Both the position numbers and the translations under genes were made by a program. A stretch of 35,099 nt of DNA, from positions 1 through 35,099 of the forward strand of contig CAZHWT010000009.1 of the NCBI GenBank assembly GCA_964536215.1, written 5' to 3'. Positions 14,239 to 21,807 of this stretch are shown here, in pieces. Source of the DNA: CAZHWT01 sp964536215. Lineage in GTDB: Bacteria > Patescibacteriota > CAZHWT01. The notes under the pieces were generated by a model. That model made no database searches. It saw nothing but the letters and a program-made list of their open reading frames with translations, and had not been told where the DNA came from. How positions within the stretch are numbered: the first letter of the stretch is position 1; every line of letters starts with the position of its first letter.

Positions 14239-16675
14239 AAGCAAGTCGCGCCTGTGAAGAACCGCTACTTTTAGCCTTGGGTTTAACCTGCTTTCGCTTG
14301 CGATACCTTGGTTTATCCGTTTCCGTCTCACTAAATGCTGGCCTTTCTACCGCACTATACTCCCGGGCATTCTGCTGTCTAGATTGAGCAATGATGCGTT
14401 GCTTTCCTATCGGATCCACCTCTACTTCAATAGGAGACGTCCGTCCGGAAAACGCCGGTTGAGCCTGATTGGAACCCAGTTTTACATAAAACATATGACG
14501 AGGCAGATTGACAATATCCTCTCTTGTTACCAGCGGCTCAAACAACGGCAATAGAAGCTCTGCATCGGCCGAACTGGCGGTACGGAAGGCAATAACCGTA
14601 CCCGTATTAGCTAGGATAACTTGAATCATCTGTGGATCCCGTAGCTGAGCCGTTGACTGCTGAGCAATAAGGACCCGTAAACCGAACTTGCGGCCACCGG
14701 ACAATAGTCGGGTAAAATAATTGGTAGCAAAGTGCTGGAACTCATCCACATACAAGTAAAATGGTCGACGGGCAGATTGTTCCAGCCTGGCTCGCCTCAG
14801 CGCTGCCAAGTGTATCTTGGTAATAATCACAGCGCCCATTAAATGTGAGTTATCCTCACCAATCTTCCCTTCGCTCAAATTGCATAGCAGCACTTTTCCC
14901 TGATCCAGTACCTCATCAAAATTAATAGTTGAATGAGGTTGCTCCAGAATTCGCTTAACCGTTGGAGAAAAGAGAAACCGGCCAATCTTAGCCGTCACCC
15001 CGGACACCATCTTAACTTGCTGCCAATTGCCCGCCTTCAGAAACTCATTTTTCCAGAACGACAATAAGTTCTCATCCCTTAATTTACTAATTACCGACTT
15101 CCTATACTCCGGATTATTAATCAAGTCATAGATAGTAAATATAGTCGCATCCGGCACAATAAAAGCCGTATGAATCACGTTCCGCAAGATGTATTCAATC
15201 CGGTGAGAGTTAGCTTCTTCCTCCTGATTAAACACCCTCTTAAAAATAGATATGACCGCTTCACAAACCAACTCTTTCTCCATCTCCAGCTCATCGGGAT
15301 CTGTAATGTCTGACGGTAGTTCCAATAGGTTTATCCCTACAGGATACCTCAGGTCGGCGGGGTCAATGAGGACTACCCTTCGTTTCGCCTCATTCACCCC
15401 TTGATTCCGACCTGAGGTGGCGACTAAATCGCTGAGCAAGTCATCGATTAAGTCGCCATGCGGATCAATAACGGCCACTCCGTGCCCGTCAGAAATATCT
15501 TTACTGGCCATGTGAAACAAGATGGTAGACTTACCCGAGCCAGTTTGCCCCAAGATGTAAACGTGCCGAGATCTATCATCATCGGTCAACACCACCGGGT
15601 AGCGATCAGAGCTTCCCGCTGCCGAGCCAATCACCACTCCATCTTGTTCAGATAGGCTCTTCAGTGCAGTCGGTAGTGGTAGTAACTTTGACCTGTTAGT
15701 AGTAACATCTTCAGTTCGGGCCACCCTCCCCGCTGCCGGATGGACTAAGCTAGACAGCTCTTCAGCGGACAACGTCAACTGTGGGGAAAATAAAGTCAAT
15801 CTCTCTGCAAAACTCCACCGCACCAATCGTTTATGCCAGTGGTTCCACAATAGAGACACTTTTATCTCCTGCAGGTGGGCTTGATTCAATCCAAACAGCG
15901 CCGAAATGACGCCGTCCATACGCTTCTTGACGACGCTGATGTCCTCAGCTGTCGCCAACAATCGCACACTCGTCGTAAATAAAGATTGACGCAATTTGTG
16001 TTCAATCAATCCCGATTGACTGCCAAAGCTATCTAAATTAACGCGATGGAGTCGCCATGCCCGTAAGCCTCGTAGCGGCTGAACAACAAACTGTATAATA
16101 ACCTGCTCATTGTCTTGCAGATCTGACAAGCTACTAGCCAAAAAACTTGCCGGATCGGCCACATACTCCTTAGTAACCACTCTCAACGGAGCGGCCTGAC
16201 GATAGCGCAATCTAAAATGACGAATGCTGCTACTAGTAGGCGTGGCGGGTATGTCCACTTGCTGTAACAAAGACCCTGGGAAGATACCTTTCATGCCTTG
16301 CATAATCGCCGTAGATACTCGAAAGGGAATCCATAGCTGGTACACCATACCGTCTACAGGTGTAGCCACAATCTCTACGGCAATGCTCTGCAAAGGCAGT
16401 AACCTGTTAATCCCTCTCTGCTGCAGCAACAAAGCTCCGCTAAAGCGGAAAAGTTCTTCCATCCGCTCTATATTGGTGGTATCACTTGAGGCCGGAATAA
16501 AGCGTATACACACCTTTTCCTTATTGCTACACACTAGAACGTATAACCAGAGAACATATATCAGGCAGGCAATAACCGCCGCCATCACTGCCCCTACTAA
16601 CCACCCTTCTACATTGAGATGTTGGGAAGAGTACCAAAAACGGAGTATGTCCTCAATAGTAATCGGTCGTATCAT
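14237..16675 (-). CDS. VirD4/HerA-like T4SS coupling ATPase
   Basis: An 812-residue membrane-bound pump ATPase of the DUF87/VirD4-TraG class. One membrane segment lies at about 26-49. The ATPase core begins near 345, with Walker A GQTGSGKST (376-384) and Walker B FYLYVDEFQ (639-647, D644/E645), then a QQSTAQLRD sensor stretch. A basic C-terminal tail (KPRYRKRKQVKPKAK) could contact DNA or partners. In a T4SS it recruits and drives the substrate to the channel. The ATG overlaps the stop of the M23 gene by four bases, showing translational coupling. The ~300-residue region between the membrane segment and the ATPase core resembles no standard VirD4 domain I know. Confidence 0.88.
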   Translation of the reverse strand: MIRPITIEDILRFWYSSQHLNVEGWLVGAVMAAVIACLIYVLWLYVLVCSNKEKVCIRFIPASSDTTNIERMEELFRFSGALLLQQRGINRLLPLQSIAVEIVATPVDGMVYQLWIPFRVSTAIMQGMKGIFPGSLLQQVDIPATPTSSSIRHFRLRYRQAAPLRVVTKEYVADPASFLASSLSDLQDNEQVIIQFVVQPLRGLRAWRLHRVNLDSFGSQSGLIEHKLRQSLFTTSVRLLATAEDISVVKKRMDGVISALFGLNQAHLQEIKVSLLWNHWHKRLVRWSFAERLTLFSPQLTLSAEELSSLVHPAAGRVARTEDVTTNRSKLLPLPTALKSLSEQDGVVIGSAAGSSDRYPVVLTDDDRSRHVYILGQTGSGKSTILFHMASKDISDGHGVAVIDPHGDLIDDLLSDLVATSGRNQGVNEAKRRVVLIDPADLRYPVGINLLELPSDITDPDELEMEKELVCEAVISIFKRVFNQEEEANSHRIEYILRNVIHTAFIVPDATIFTIYDLINNPEYRKSVISKLRDENLLSFWKNEFLKAGNWQQVKMVSGVTAKIGRFLFSPTVKRILEQPHSTINFDEVLDQGKVLLCNLSEGKIGEDNSHLMGAVIITKIHLAALRRARLEQSARRPFYLYVDEFQHFATNYFTRLLSGGRKFGLRVLIAQQSTAQLRDPQMIQVILANTGTVIAFRTASSADAELLLPLFEPLVTREDIVNLPRHMFYVKLGSNQAQPAFSGRTSPIEVEVDPIGKQRIIAQSRQQNAREYSAVERPAFSETETDKPRYRKRKQVKPKAKSSGSSQARLA

Positions 16676-17274
16676 GGCGACTCATCTCCTAATAGCACGC
16701 GTGGACTGACGGGGATGTTATAAAGACGCAACTCCAAGTGTAAATGTGTTCCGGTTGCCCAGCCCGTATGCCCCTCATAGCCCAAGAGTTGCCCCTGCAC
16801 TACTTGCTGCCCTTTAATCACCGCAACCTTACTTAAGTGGGCATACCACACATCTAACCCCTGCCCGTATGCCACATGCACTTCAATATTGCCGCTAATT
16901 AAAGCTTGTCCTGCAAAGGTAACTGTCCCTGGCAAAATAGCCCGAACTGAATCGCCCTCAAATGAAGCAATATCCATCCCCGAGTGCGCTAGTTGGAATG
17001 GCGGATTGGCATGCCCAAATTCTTGAGTAATCCGTCCACTAATCGGCCAGATAGCTGGCTGAGTAAGCGAAATGACTCCGTACAAGGTTGGAATGGTTGT
17101 CGGGTTATGATTCTCTCCGGGTGGTAGCAACACATCACTCACTGCTTGTGCCCCAACCTGAGTAATGGTGAGCACCACCAACATAGGAATTAACACGATT
17201 ACTCCGGTGGCTACGGCACAAAGACGCACCAGCTTATCATTCCCGACAGTCAGTAATAGTACGGCTATATTCAT
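16672..17274 (-). CDS. M23 family metallopeptidase of the T4SS operon
   Basis: 200 residues with an N-terminal membrane anchor (about 15-42) and a C-terminal LytM/M23 domain (about 75-196). Zinc ligands and catalytic residues are intact: H97 and D101 in HSGMDIA, H146 in YAHLS, and H177/H179 in GTHLHLE. It would cut peptidoglycan cross-links outside the membrane to let the T4SS cross the wall, the job VirB1-type lytic enzymes do in other systems. Four-base ATGA overlaps on both sides tie it to VirB4-C and the VirD4-like gene. Confidence 0.92.
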   Translation of the reverse strand: MNIAVLLLTVGNDKLVRLCAVATGVIVLIPMLVVLTITQVGAQAVSDVLLPPGENHNPTTIPTLYGVISLTQPAIWPISGRITQEFGHANPPFQLAHSGMDIASFEGDSVRAILPGTVTFAGQALISGNIEVHVAYGQGLDVWYAHLSKVAVIKGQQVVQGQLLGYEGHTGWATGTHLHLELRLYNIPVSPRVLLGDESP

Positions 17275-18974
17275 GTGTCCTGTGGATCAGTCGTCAGCAA
17301 TGGATGCTCTTTAATGGAAGCCACAATTTTCACTTTAACGTGACGCGATCCAGCGATAATCAAAGCCTCTCCTCTATCCGCCGTCAGCACTGACTCCTTC
17401 TCGTACTCGCTCAACTTAAAGGCTGTGGCCACTTGCTCAATAGTAGTCGTATCCTGCTTCAACAAGATCCGCAATGAAGATTGAGCTGCAATAGATCGCC
17501 CATGCGGATTGTCCAAAAAGTCCTGTACCTGTTGGGTTATCATGTGGACGCCCAGAAAATACTTTCGCGCCCGACGGGTAAGGCCCGCAATAAACTTAGC
17601 TGAATCTTCATGCTCGAGCAGTAGCCATCCTTCGTCGATGACCAATAACCGACGGCGCATACTACTGGCGACGTGCTTTTGAATAGCCGTCGCTACCATC
17701 ATAGTAACGACCGGTTTGAGTGTTGGCGGCAGATGCTTCAGACTAAAAACTGTCAGCGGTGCATCAAGCGATAACTTCTTGGTTGTGGTAAACAATCCTT
17801 GTAACGATCCTGAGATGTACGGCTCCAACCGCTCCAGCAACCCTTTTAATCCATCTGCTCTCTTAAAAGCAGCCACAAGCTGAGCAAATGTAACAGTACG
17901 CTTATGCTGTTTAAATAGCGTAGCCAGAATACCGTCAACTAGCGATCGCTCTTCGATAGTCATAAATCCGGCCATGACCGCTAGCAGACTTAAACAATCC
18001 TCAACGTGCTGATGGACTTCCTGCTTAGTTGTTTTAGTCGGTAAGGCGAATGGATTAATACTCTGCCCAGAGGTCGGCGTTATGCTAATTGTCTGGCCAA
18101 GTACACTCCGCGCCAGCTGAACGTACTCATCTTCGGGGTCAATGACAAAGACTTGTGTCCCCATCATCAGCTGGCGCAACACCTCAGTCTTTGCCGCATA
18201 GCTTTTACCTGCCCCGGATTGGGCAATGGTAATAGCATTGGCATTAGGCAACCTAAAGCGATCAATAATAACCAGCGAGTTTGATGTTTCATTGATGCCG
18301 TAGAGCACCCCATCTTGATCTATAACCTCATTAGACACAAACGGGAAAGTGGTGGCAGCACCTAAAGAATCGAAGTCATGGGGATTAAGCAGGTAATCCC
18401 GACCTAATGGCAGGCTTGATTTAAACCCGGCCAATTGTCTGTAATCTGCAGACTTGGAGTAAAACAGTCGCGAGCCCAAGACAGCCTCTAATTGATGCGA
18501 CAGTTTGCTTAGCTTATCCGGCTCTTTAGCATGCAACGTAATATACAGTCCCACACCAAACAGCTTTTCCTGTCCCCGCAGCATATTCGTCTTCAGGGAG
18601 ACCGCCGAATCTAGCGGATCAGTTAATTCAGAACCAATAATCCGGCCCGACTTCAGCATGGATCGCCTGGTCGACTCCATTTCCGTAATTTTCCGGGTCA
18701 GTTGCCCAAGTGCCCGCTCGGGAGCAATCGGGGCAATATGAAAGGAGATGTCTGAATGAGCTGTGAGTTGCAGTAACGGTGTCATCCAGCCAGTGTGAGC
18801 AATATGTGGGTAGTTGGAGATAAAGAACGTTCGACTATACTCGGTTGGCAGGGTAACCGCTGTTGGAGCTTCGACCAGAGCTGAAGGCAAAACAGTTCGT
18901 ACAATACCACTAAGTTGTGGCGTAAAGGATACCTGTTTTGACATAGTGGTAATACGCTTTAGTGTAGTAATCAT
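17271..18974 (-). CDS. virB4: VirB4-like T4SS ATPase, C-terminal part of a split VirB4
   Basis: 567 residues carrying the VirB4/TraC ATPase core: Walker A SGAGKS (253-258) and Walker B RRLLVIDEGW (441-450, D447/E448), followed by an RRARKYF arginine-finger region and TQQVQDFL. It lacks the first ~180 residues of a normal VirB4, which are encoded by the gene immediately upstream (18971-19540), overlapping by four bases. It powers pilus assembly and substrate movement at the inner face of the membrane. An internal ATG at codon 11 is an alternative start, but the ATGA overlap favours 18974. Confidence 0.92.
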   Translation of the reverse strand: MITTLKRITTMSKQVSFTPQLSGIVRTVLPSALVEAPTAVTLPTEYSRTFFISNYPHIAHTGWMTPLLQLTAHSDISFHIAPIAPERALGQLTRKITEMESTRRSMLKSGRIIGSELTDPLDSAVSLKTNMLRGQEKLFGVGLYITLHAKEPDKLSKLSHQLEAVLGSRLFYSKSADYRQLAGFKSSLPLGRDYLLNPHDFDSLGAATTFPFVSNEVIDQDGVLYGINETSNSLVIIDRFRLPNANAITIAQSGAGKSYAAKTEVLRQLMMGTQVFVIDPEDEYVQLARSVLGQTISITPTSGQSINPFALPTKTTKQEVHQHVEDCLSLLAVMAGFMTIEERSLVDGILATLFKQHKRTVTFAQLVAAFKRADGLKGLLERLEPYISGSLQGLFTTTKKLSLDAPLTVFSLKHLPPTLKPVVTMMVATAIQKHVASSMRRRLLVIDEGWLLLEHEDSAKFIAGLTRRARKYFLGVHMITQQVQDFLDNPHGRSIAAQSSLRILLKQDTTTIEQVATAFKLSEYEKESVLTADRGEALIIAGSRHVKVKIVASIKEHPLLTTDPQDT

Positions 18975-19540
18975 ACCCAGATCTCCTCCACTAGCGGCTG
19001 AATCTCAGCTTTACCCGGCTGGAATGAATCATAAAATAAAGTAGCGATACTCAGATTACTAAGTTGCACTGCTTTAATCTCCATCGGCTGCAGCAAGCGC
19101 AATAGTTGCTCTCGCTGCGTCTGCAACTGCTCCTTGGCTTGATCCAGCGGCGTTTTAGTTGTCGTCCTCAATACCATAAAAAACCTCCGAGTCAGCATAT
19201 TTCTGCCTACCACCAGCTGAGCTAAAAACTCTCGGTAGTCCTCAAGTAGCTGCTTTTGTACTGGCGCTTCAGCCAAATCAATCTTCTTTTGCAGCCTGGC
19301 ATACTCCTCATCCATCTGAACCGGCCTATTCTTAACAATAATCTGAATAGGTGTTGTTAGCGATTGTAGGAGATGCTGGTAGTGAGCTATAAGCACATCA
19401 GCTTCCGCTTCGCTTTTCAGATCAAGGTTGACCGAGGTTGTTTCTAGAATCATGGCATAACTGCCATCTCGCAATACAACCAATCCATCAGTGATGTCGG
19501 CAATATCCAGTTGTTGTGCTAGTGTCCGTGCAGTATTCAT
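18971..19540 (-). CDS. VirB4 N-terminal domain encoded as a separate protein
   Basis: 189 residues from the ATG at 19540, four bases after the PrgI stop; a longer frame from 19582 would overlap PrgI by 38 bases. The protein begins with a VirB4/TraC-type N-terminal pattern (DITDGLVVLRDGSYAMILETT, then IQIIVKNRPVQMDEEY) and a long charged helical segment, but has no ATPase motif. It presumably forms a complex with the VirB4 ATPase encoded next, with which it overlaps by ATGA. This split, with the N-terminal part as its own gene, is in my experience typical of patescibacterial T4SS loci. Confidence 0.8.
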   Translation of the reverse strand: MNTARTLAQQLDIADITDGLVVLRDGSYAMILETTSVNLDLKSEAEADVLIAHYQHLLQSLTTPIQIIVKNRPVQMDEEYARLQKKIDLAEAPVQKQLLEDYREFLAQLVVGRNMLTRRFFMVLRTTTKTPLDQAKEQLQTQREQLLRLLQPMEIKAVQLSNLSIATLFYDSFQPGKAEIQPLVEEIWV

Positions 19541-19544
19541 ACAA

Positions 19545-19832
19545 TTATTCCGTCGCAATGGTCGGCCGAAGTGTATAGGCAAGGCGCAACAGCCATCGTT
19601 CGCAGAGCATGGCTCCCTTGTACCTAACCGTCGAAACGATAGTAACGACCGCCACTATACCCATAAGTGCTGCCTTGATAGGGCTCAGGCTCAAAGAATG
19701 CGGCACAATAAAATAGATACCAATCGAAACTATGCCGCCGAACATCCAGATTGCTAATTGCTTGACTGTAATGCCAGCAAATAGTACATCCTCCTGGGTA
19801 GTGATTTGTGACAACATGGTGGTAGATTTCAT
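19545..19832 (-). CDS. prgI: PrgI family T4SS membrane protein
   Basis: 95 residues with two membrane segments (about 23-43 and 50-67) and the family pattern: a polar start, LFAGITVKQLAIWMFGG, then a C-terminal basic stretch ending RLAYTLRP. PrgI proteins are small VirB3-like inner-membrane components of Gram-positive T4SS and sit next to VirB4, as here. The ATG overlaps the VirB6-like stop by four bases. Confidence 0.88.
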   Translation of the reverse strand: MKSTTMLSQITTQEDVLFAGITVKQLAIWMFGGIVSIGIYFIVPHSLSLSPIKAALMGIVAVVTIVSTVRYKGAMLCERWLLRLAYTLRPTIATE

Positions 19833-21004
19833 GGCTTTGCCGTAACCGGCGCTCCTTTCTGACTGGTAATGACGTTGATAATCTGTCCTCCTATTGCTCT
19901 GGCCGCCCCGGCCCCACCGGCCAACAGTGCCAGACGCAGAATAAAGGACGAACTCTTAAGGAGAGTCAGCATAATGCCAATGCCCAGCAAGGCATTCATC
20001 AATGGGTTATCCGCAGTCCCCAGACTGCTCAATAAGCCTGACGACACCTGCAAGATGAGCACATGCACAATCGCAATCGTGGCTGTGATGACATATGACT
20101 TTATCAAGCTCATGCCAAATCCATTCGTCTTGGGGTAAGCCAAAAGGAGGAAAATAAACGGTGCAATAGCCGCCCCAAAGGACAGTGTAATTAATCTGCC
20201 GACATACATAATGAGCAAAGCCACGATCATCAACAAAAGAAACAACAGCAGAATGAGAGTAAATAGATTAGTCGATCCAGTCAGCAGGTTAATTGGATCG
20301 AGTGCCGATAAAATCCAGCTTCGCTCACTGCCATGGTTAATACTCAGTAATATGTGGCTAAAAGTATTGGTAGCTTTTATGAGCCAATCAATCAAAAAAA
20401 TGGAGCTGTTCGCTCCAATAAACATCAATAGTAATTTGGGGAAGAGTTGAGACAAACTCAGCTCTTCAAGTCCGAGCGACGATGCGCTCATGACATGCAG
20501 ACCAAGTAAGGCAACGACCAGTATGAATAATCCATTGGTAAGGCCAGCTATAACCAGCCAGAATTGAAAGATCGTCTGATTTGTCGACATAAGAGGTGTA
20601 GTAGTCAGAAATTGAAATAATCCATCAACAACAGGCTTCATACTCGATTCGATTAACTGTTTGATAAACCCTATGGTGGCGTCAATAATAATCTGAGACA
20701 ATGAGCCATCAGTCTGTGATTCAACCACCGGCTGCAAGGTAATAGCTTGAATATCTGATTGACTTGGCGCCGCCTGCCAAGCATTGGTAGCTATGGCTAC
20801 CAGAGTACTTGCTCCTAGCACCAGCAATAATCCCACCAGAGTATGTTTAATGCCCTGCTTAGCAGCAAACAATTGTTCAGGATTGCCAGCCGAAGAAATA
20901 TATAAATATCCCGACCGCACCAACAAAAACGCGCTGGCAATCCCGGCAATAACGGTTAAGGACCCAAGTGTAGAACTAATGAACGATGAAAGATCAGGAT
21001 TCAT
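19829..21004 (-). CDS. VirB6/TrbL-like polytopic membrane protein with pilin-like N-terminus
   Basis: 391 residues with about eight or nine membrane segments, the profile of the VirB6/TrbL channel component. The first ~70 residues (GIASAFLLVRSGYLYISSAG ... GLLLVLGASTLV) repeat the helical hairpin of the separate pilin gene just upstream, including the S(S/A)G.PE.L turn, so it looks like a pilin-type module fused to a VirB6 core. A Gly/Ala-rich segment (LAGGAGAARAIGG) lies near the C-terminus, as in other VirB6 proteins. It starts 14 bases after the pilin stop with a GAGGGG ribosome site. Confidence 0.82.
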   Translation of the reverse strand: MNPDLSSFISSTLGSLTVIAGIASAFLLVRSGYLYISSAGNPEQLFAAKQGIKHTLVGLLLVLGASTLVAIATNAWQAAPSQSDIQAITLQPVVESQTDGSLSQIIIDATIGFIKQLIESSMKPVVDGLFQFLTTTPLMSTNQTIFQFWLVIAGLTNGLFILVVALLGLHVMSASSLGLEELSLSQLFPKLLLMFIGANSSIFLIDWLIKATNTFSHILLSINHGSERSWILSALDPINLLTGSTNLFTLILLLFLLLMIVALLIMYVGRLITLSFGAAIAPFIFLLLAYPKTNGFGMSLIKSYVITATIAIVHVLILQVSSGLLSSLGTADNPLMNALLGIGIMLTLLKSSSFILRLALLAGGAGAARAIGGQIINVITSQKGAPVTAKP

Positions 21005-21018
21005 TATAGTTACCCCTC

Positions 21019-21351
21019 TTAACTGCCGAATGCTCCTTTAGCCACTTCTGTGACAATATTTGATATGACAAAGGCGCCCAGACAGATGACCAGCCCCAAG
21101 GCTGAATAGACAATCGTCCTCTTGGAGCGGTCCAATGATTCGGGTTGTCCGCTGGAAGTAATATAGCCAACTCCTCCCCATACAAAAAAGGCCACCGATA
21201 GGAGGCCAGCAAAGGTAACGAGGATAGTAATAACTGATTGAATAAAAGTTTGGACCTTAGTTACATCAGCCGATTGCGCTAAGGCAACCTGAGGGGCTAT
21301 GTATACAGCCGCAATAAGCGCTGTAGTAATGATCTGGGATTTGTTCCGCAT
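21019..21351 (-). CDS. VirB2/TrbC-like pilin
   Basis: 110 residues. A signal peptide (about 1-25, ending VALAQS) is followed by two membrane segments joined by a short loop with GYITSSGQPESLDRSK. This is the layout of VirB2/TrbC major pilins and of the pilin-like proteins of small-genome bacteria. It is the first gene of the T4SS operon, suitable for the most abundant subunit, and has a strong AAGGAGG ribosome site. A ~100-base leader separates it from its promoter candidate. Confidence 0.85.
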   Translation of the reverse strand: MRNKSQIITTALIAAVYIAPQVALAQSADVTKVQTFIQSVITILVTFAGLLSVAFFVWGGVGYITSSGQPESLDRSKRTIVYSALGLVICLGAFVISNIVTEVAKGAFGS

Positions 21352-21386
21352 GAAGTTCCTCCTTGAACATCAGTACAAATAGAGAA

Positions 21387-21424
21387 AGCCGTGGCTACCA
21401 GTTTGTTTGTGGGCAGCAACGGCT
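21387..21424 (-). promoter_or_regulatory. Inverted repeat in the T4SS operon leader
   Basis: On the minus strand AGCCGT, GC and CC pair with GG, GC and ACGGCT across two small symmetric mismatches and a 12-base A/C-rich loop. It would form a rod-like stem in the pilin mRNA leader. Role unknown: mRNA stability or control of translation are possible. Confidence 0.4.
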
Positions 21425-21458
21425 AAAAGTTGTGATTCGCTATACATTTGTTTCGCCC

Positions 21459-21467
21459 CTTATATCA
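21459..21467 (-). promoter_or_regulatory. Extended -10 promoter candidate of the T4SS operon
   Basis: The minus strand reads TGATATAAG, one base off the perfect extended -10 seen elsewhere in the window. The predicted start is near 21452, about 100 bases before the pilin ATG. Confidence 0.45.
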
Positions 21468-21522
21468 CTTCAGTACCATCTCGGACAAGAGACAAGCATG
21501 GACATTCCTTAAAAGATTAGCA

Positions 21523-21568
21523 TTGACATTGAGAATATATGTGTATACTATAGATACATATATGTATC
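21523..21568 (+). promoter_or_regulatory. Promoter and palindromic operator before the recombinase operon
   Basis: A consensus TTGACA (21523-21528) is followed by TATACT (21544-21549, spacing 15) or TACTAT (21546-21551, spacing 17). A perfect 16-bp palindrome, GATACATATATGTATC (21553-21568), covers the predicted transcription start and contains the ATG at 21562. A protein bound there would block both transcription start and translation start. Confidence 0.6.
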
Positions 21569-21807
21569 CTAAATTTAACACAGCAATTGAACAGCTCACT
21601 TTAGATTTACCTCAATATTTTACTCCGGATGAGGATTTGCCCGCGACTTCCAGAAAGCTTACTGAGCAACAAGAAGCAGCTATGTCCCAATTATTAGACA
21701 TTATGATTAGTGAGTTTGAAAAGCTGTATAGCGAATGCGTGCAAGGAGACGATGAATGTCAAAATCAAGATCTTCAGAAATTGTCGGTAAAGCTGTCATC
21801 TATCTAA
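21562..21807 (+). CDS. Small acidic protein upstream of the recombinase
   Basis: 81 residues from the ATG at 21562, which lies within the promoter palindrome and only about six bases after the predicted transcription start, so the mRNA is nearly leaderless. A longer upstream frame from 21448 would cross the promoter and is rejected. The protein is acidic and helical (LTEQQEAAMSQLLDIMISEFEKLY) with no recognised family. It overlaps the recombinase start by 52 bases, so the two are co-expressed. A role as recombination directionality factor or regulator is possible but unproven. Confidence 0.6.
   Translation: MYPKFNTAIEQLTLDLPQYFTPDEDLPATSRKLTEQQEAAMSQLLDIMISEFEKLYSECVQGDDECQNQDLQKLSVKLSSI

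Noticed and set aside
21448..21561. 38-residue N-terminal extension of the small gene before the recombinase
   Set aside because: It runs across the -35/-10 promoter and has no ribosome site; the ATG at 21562 is better placed.
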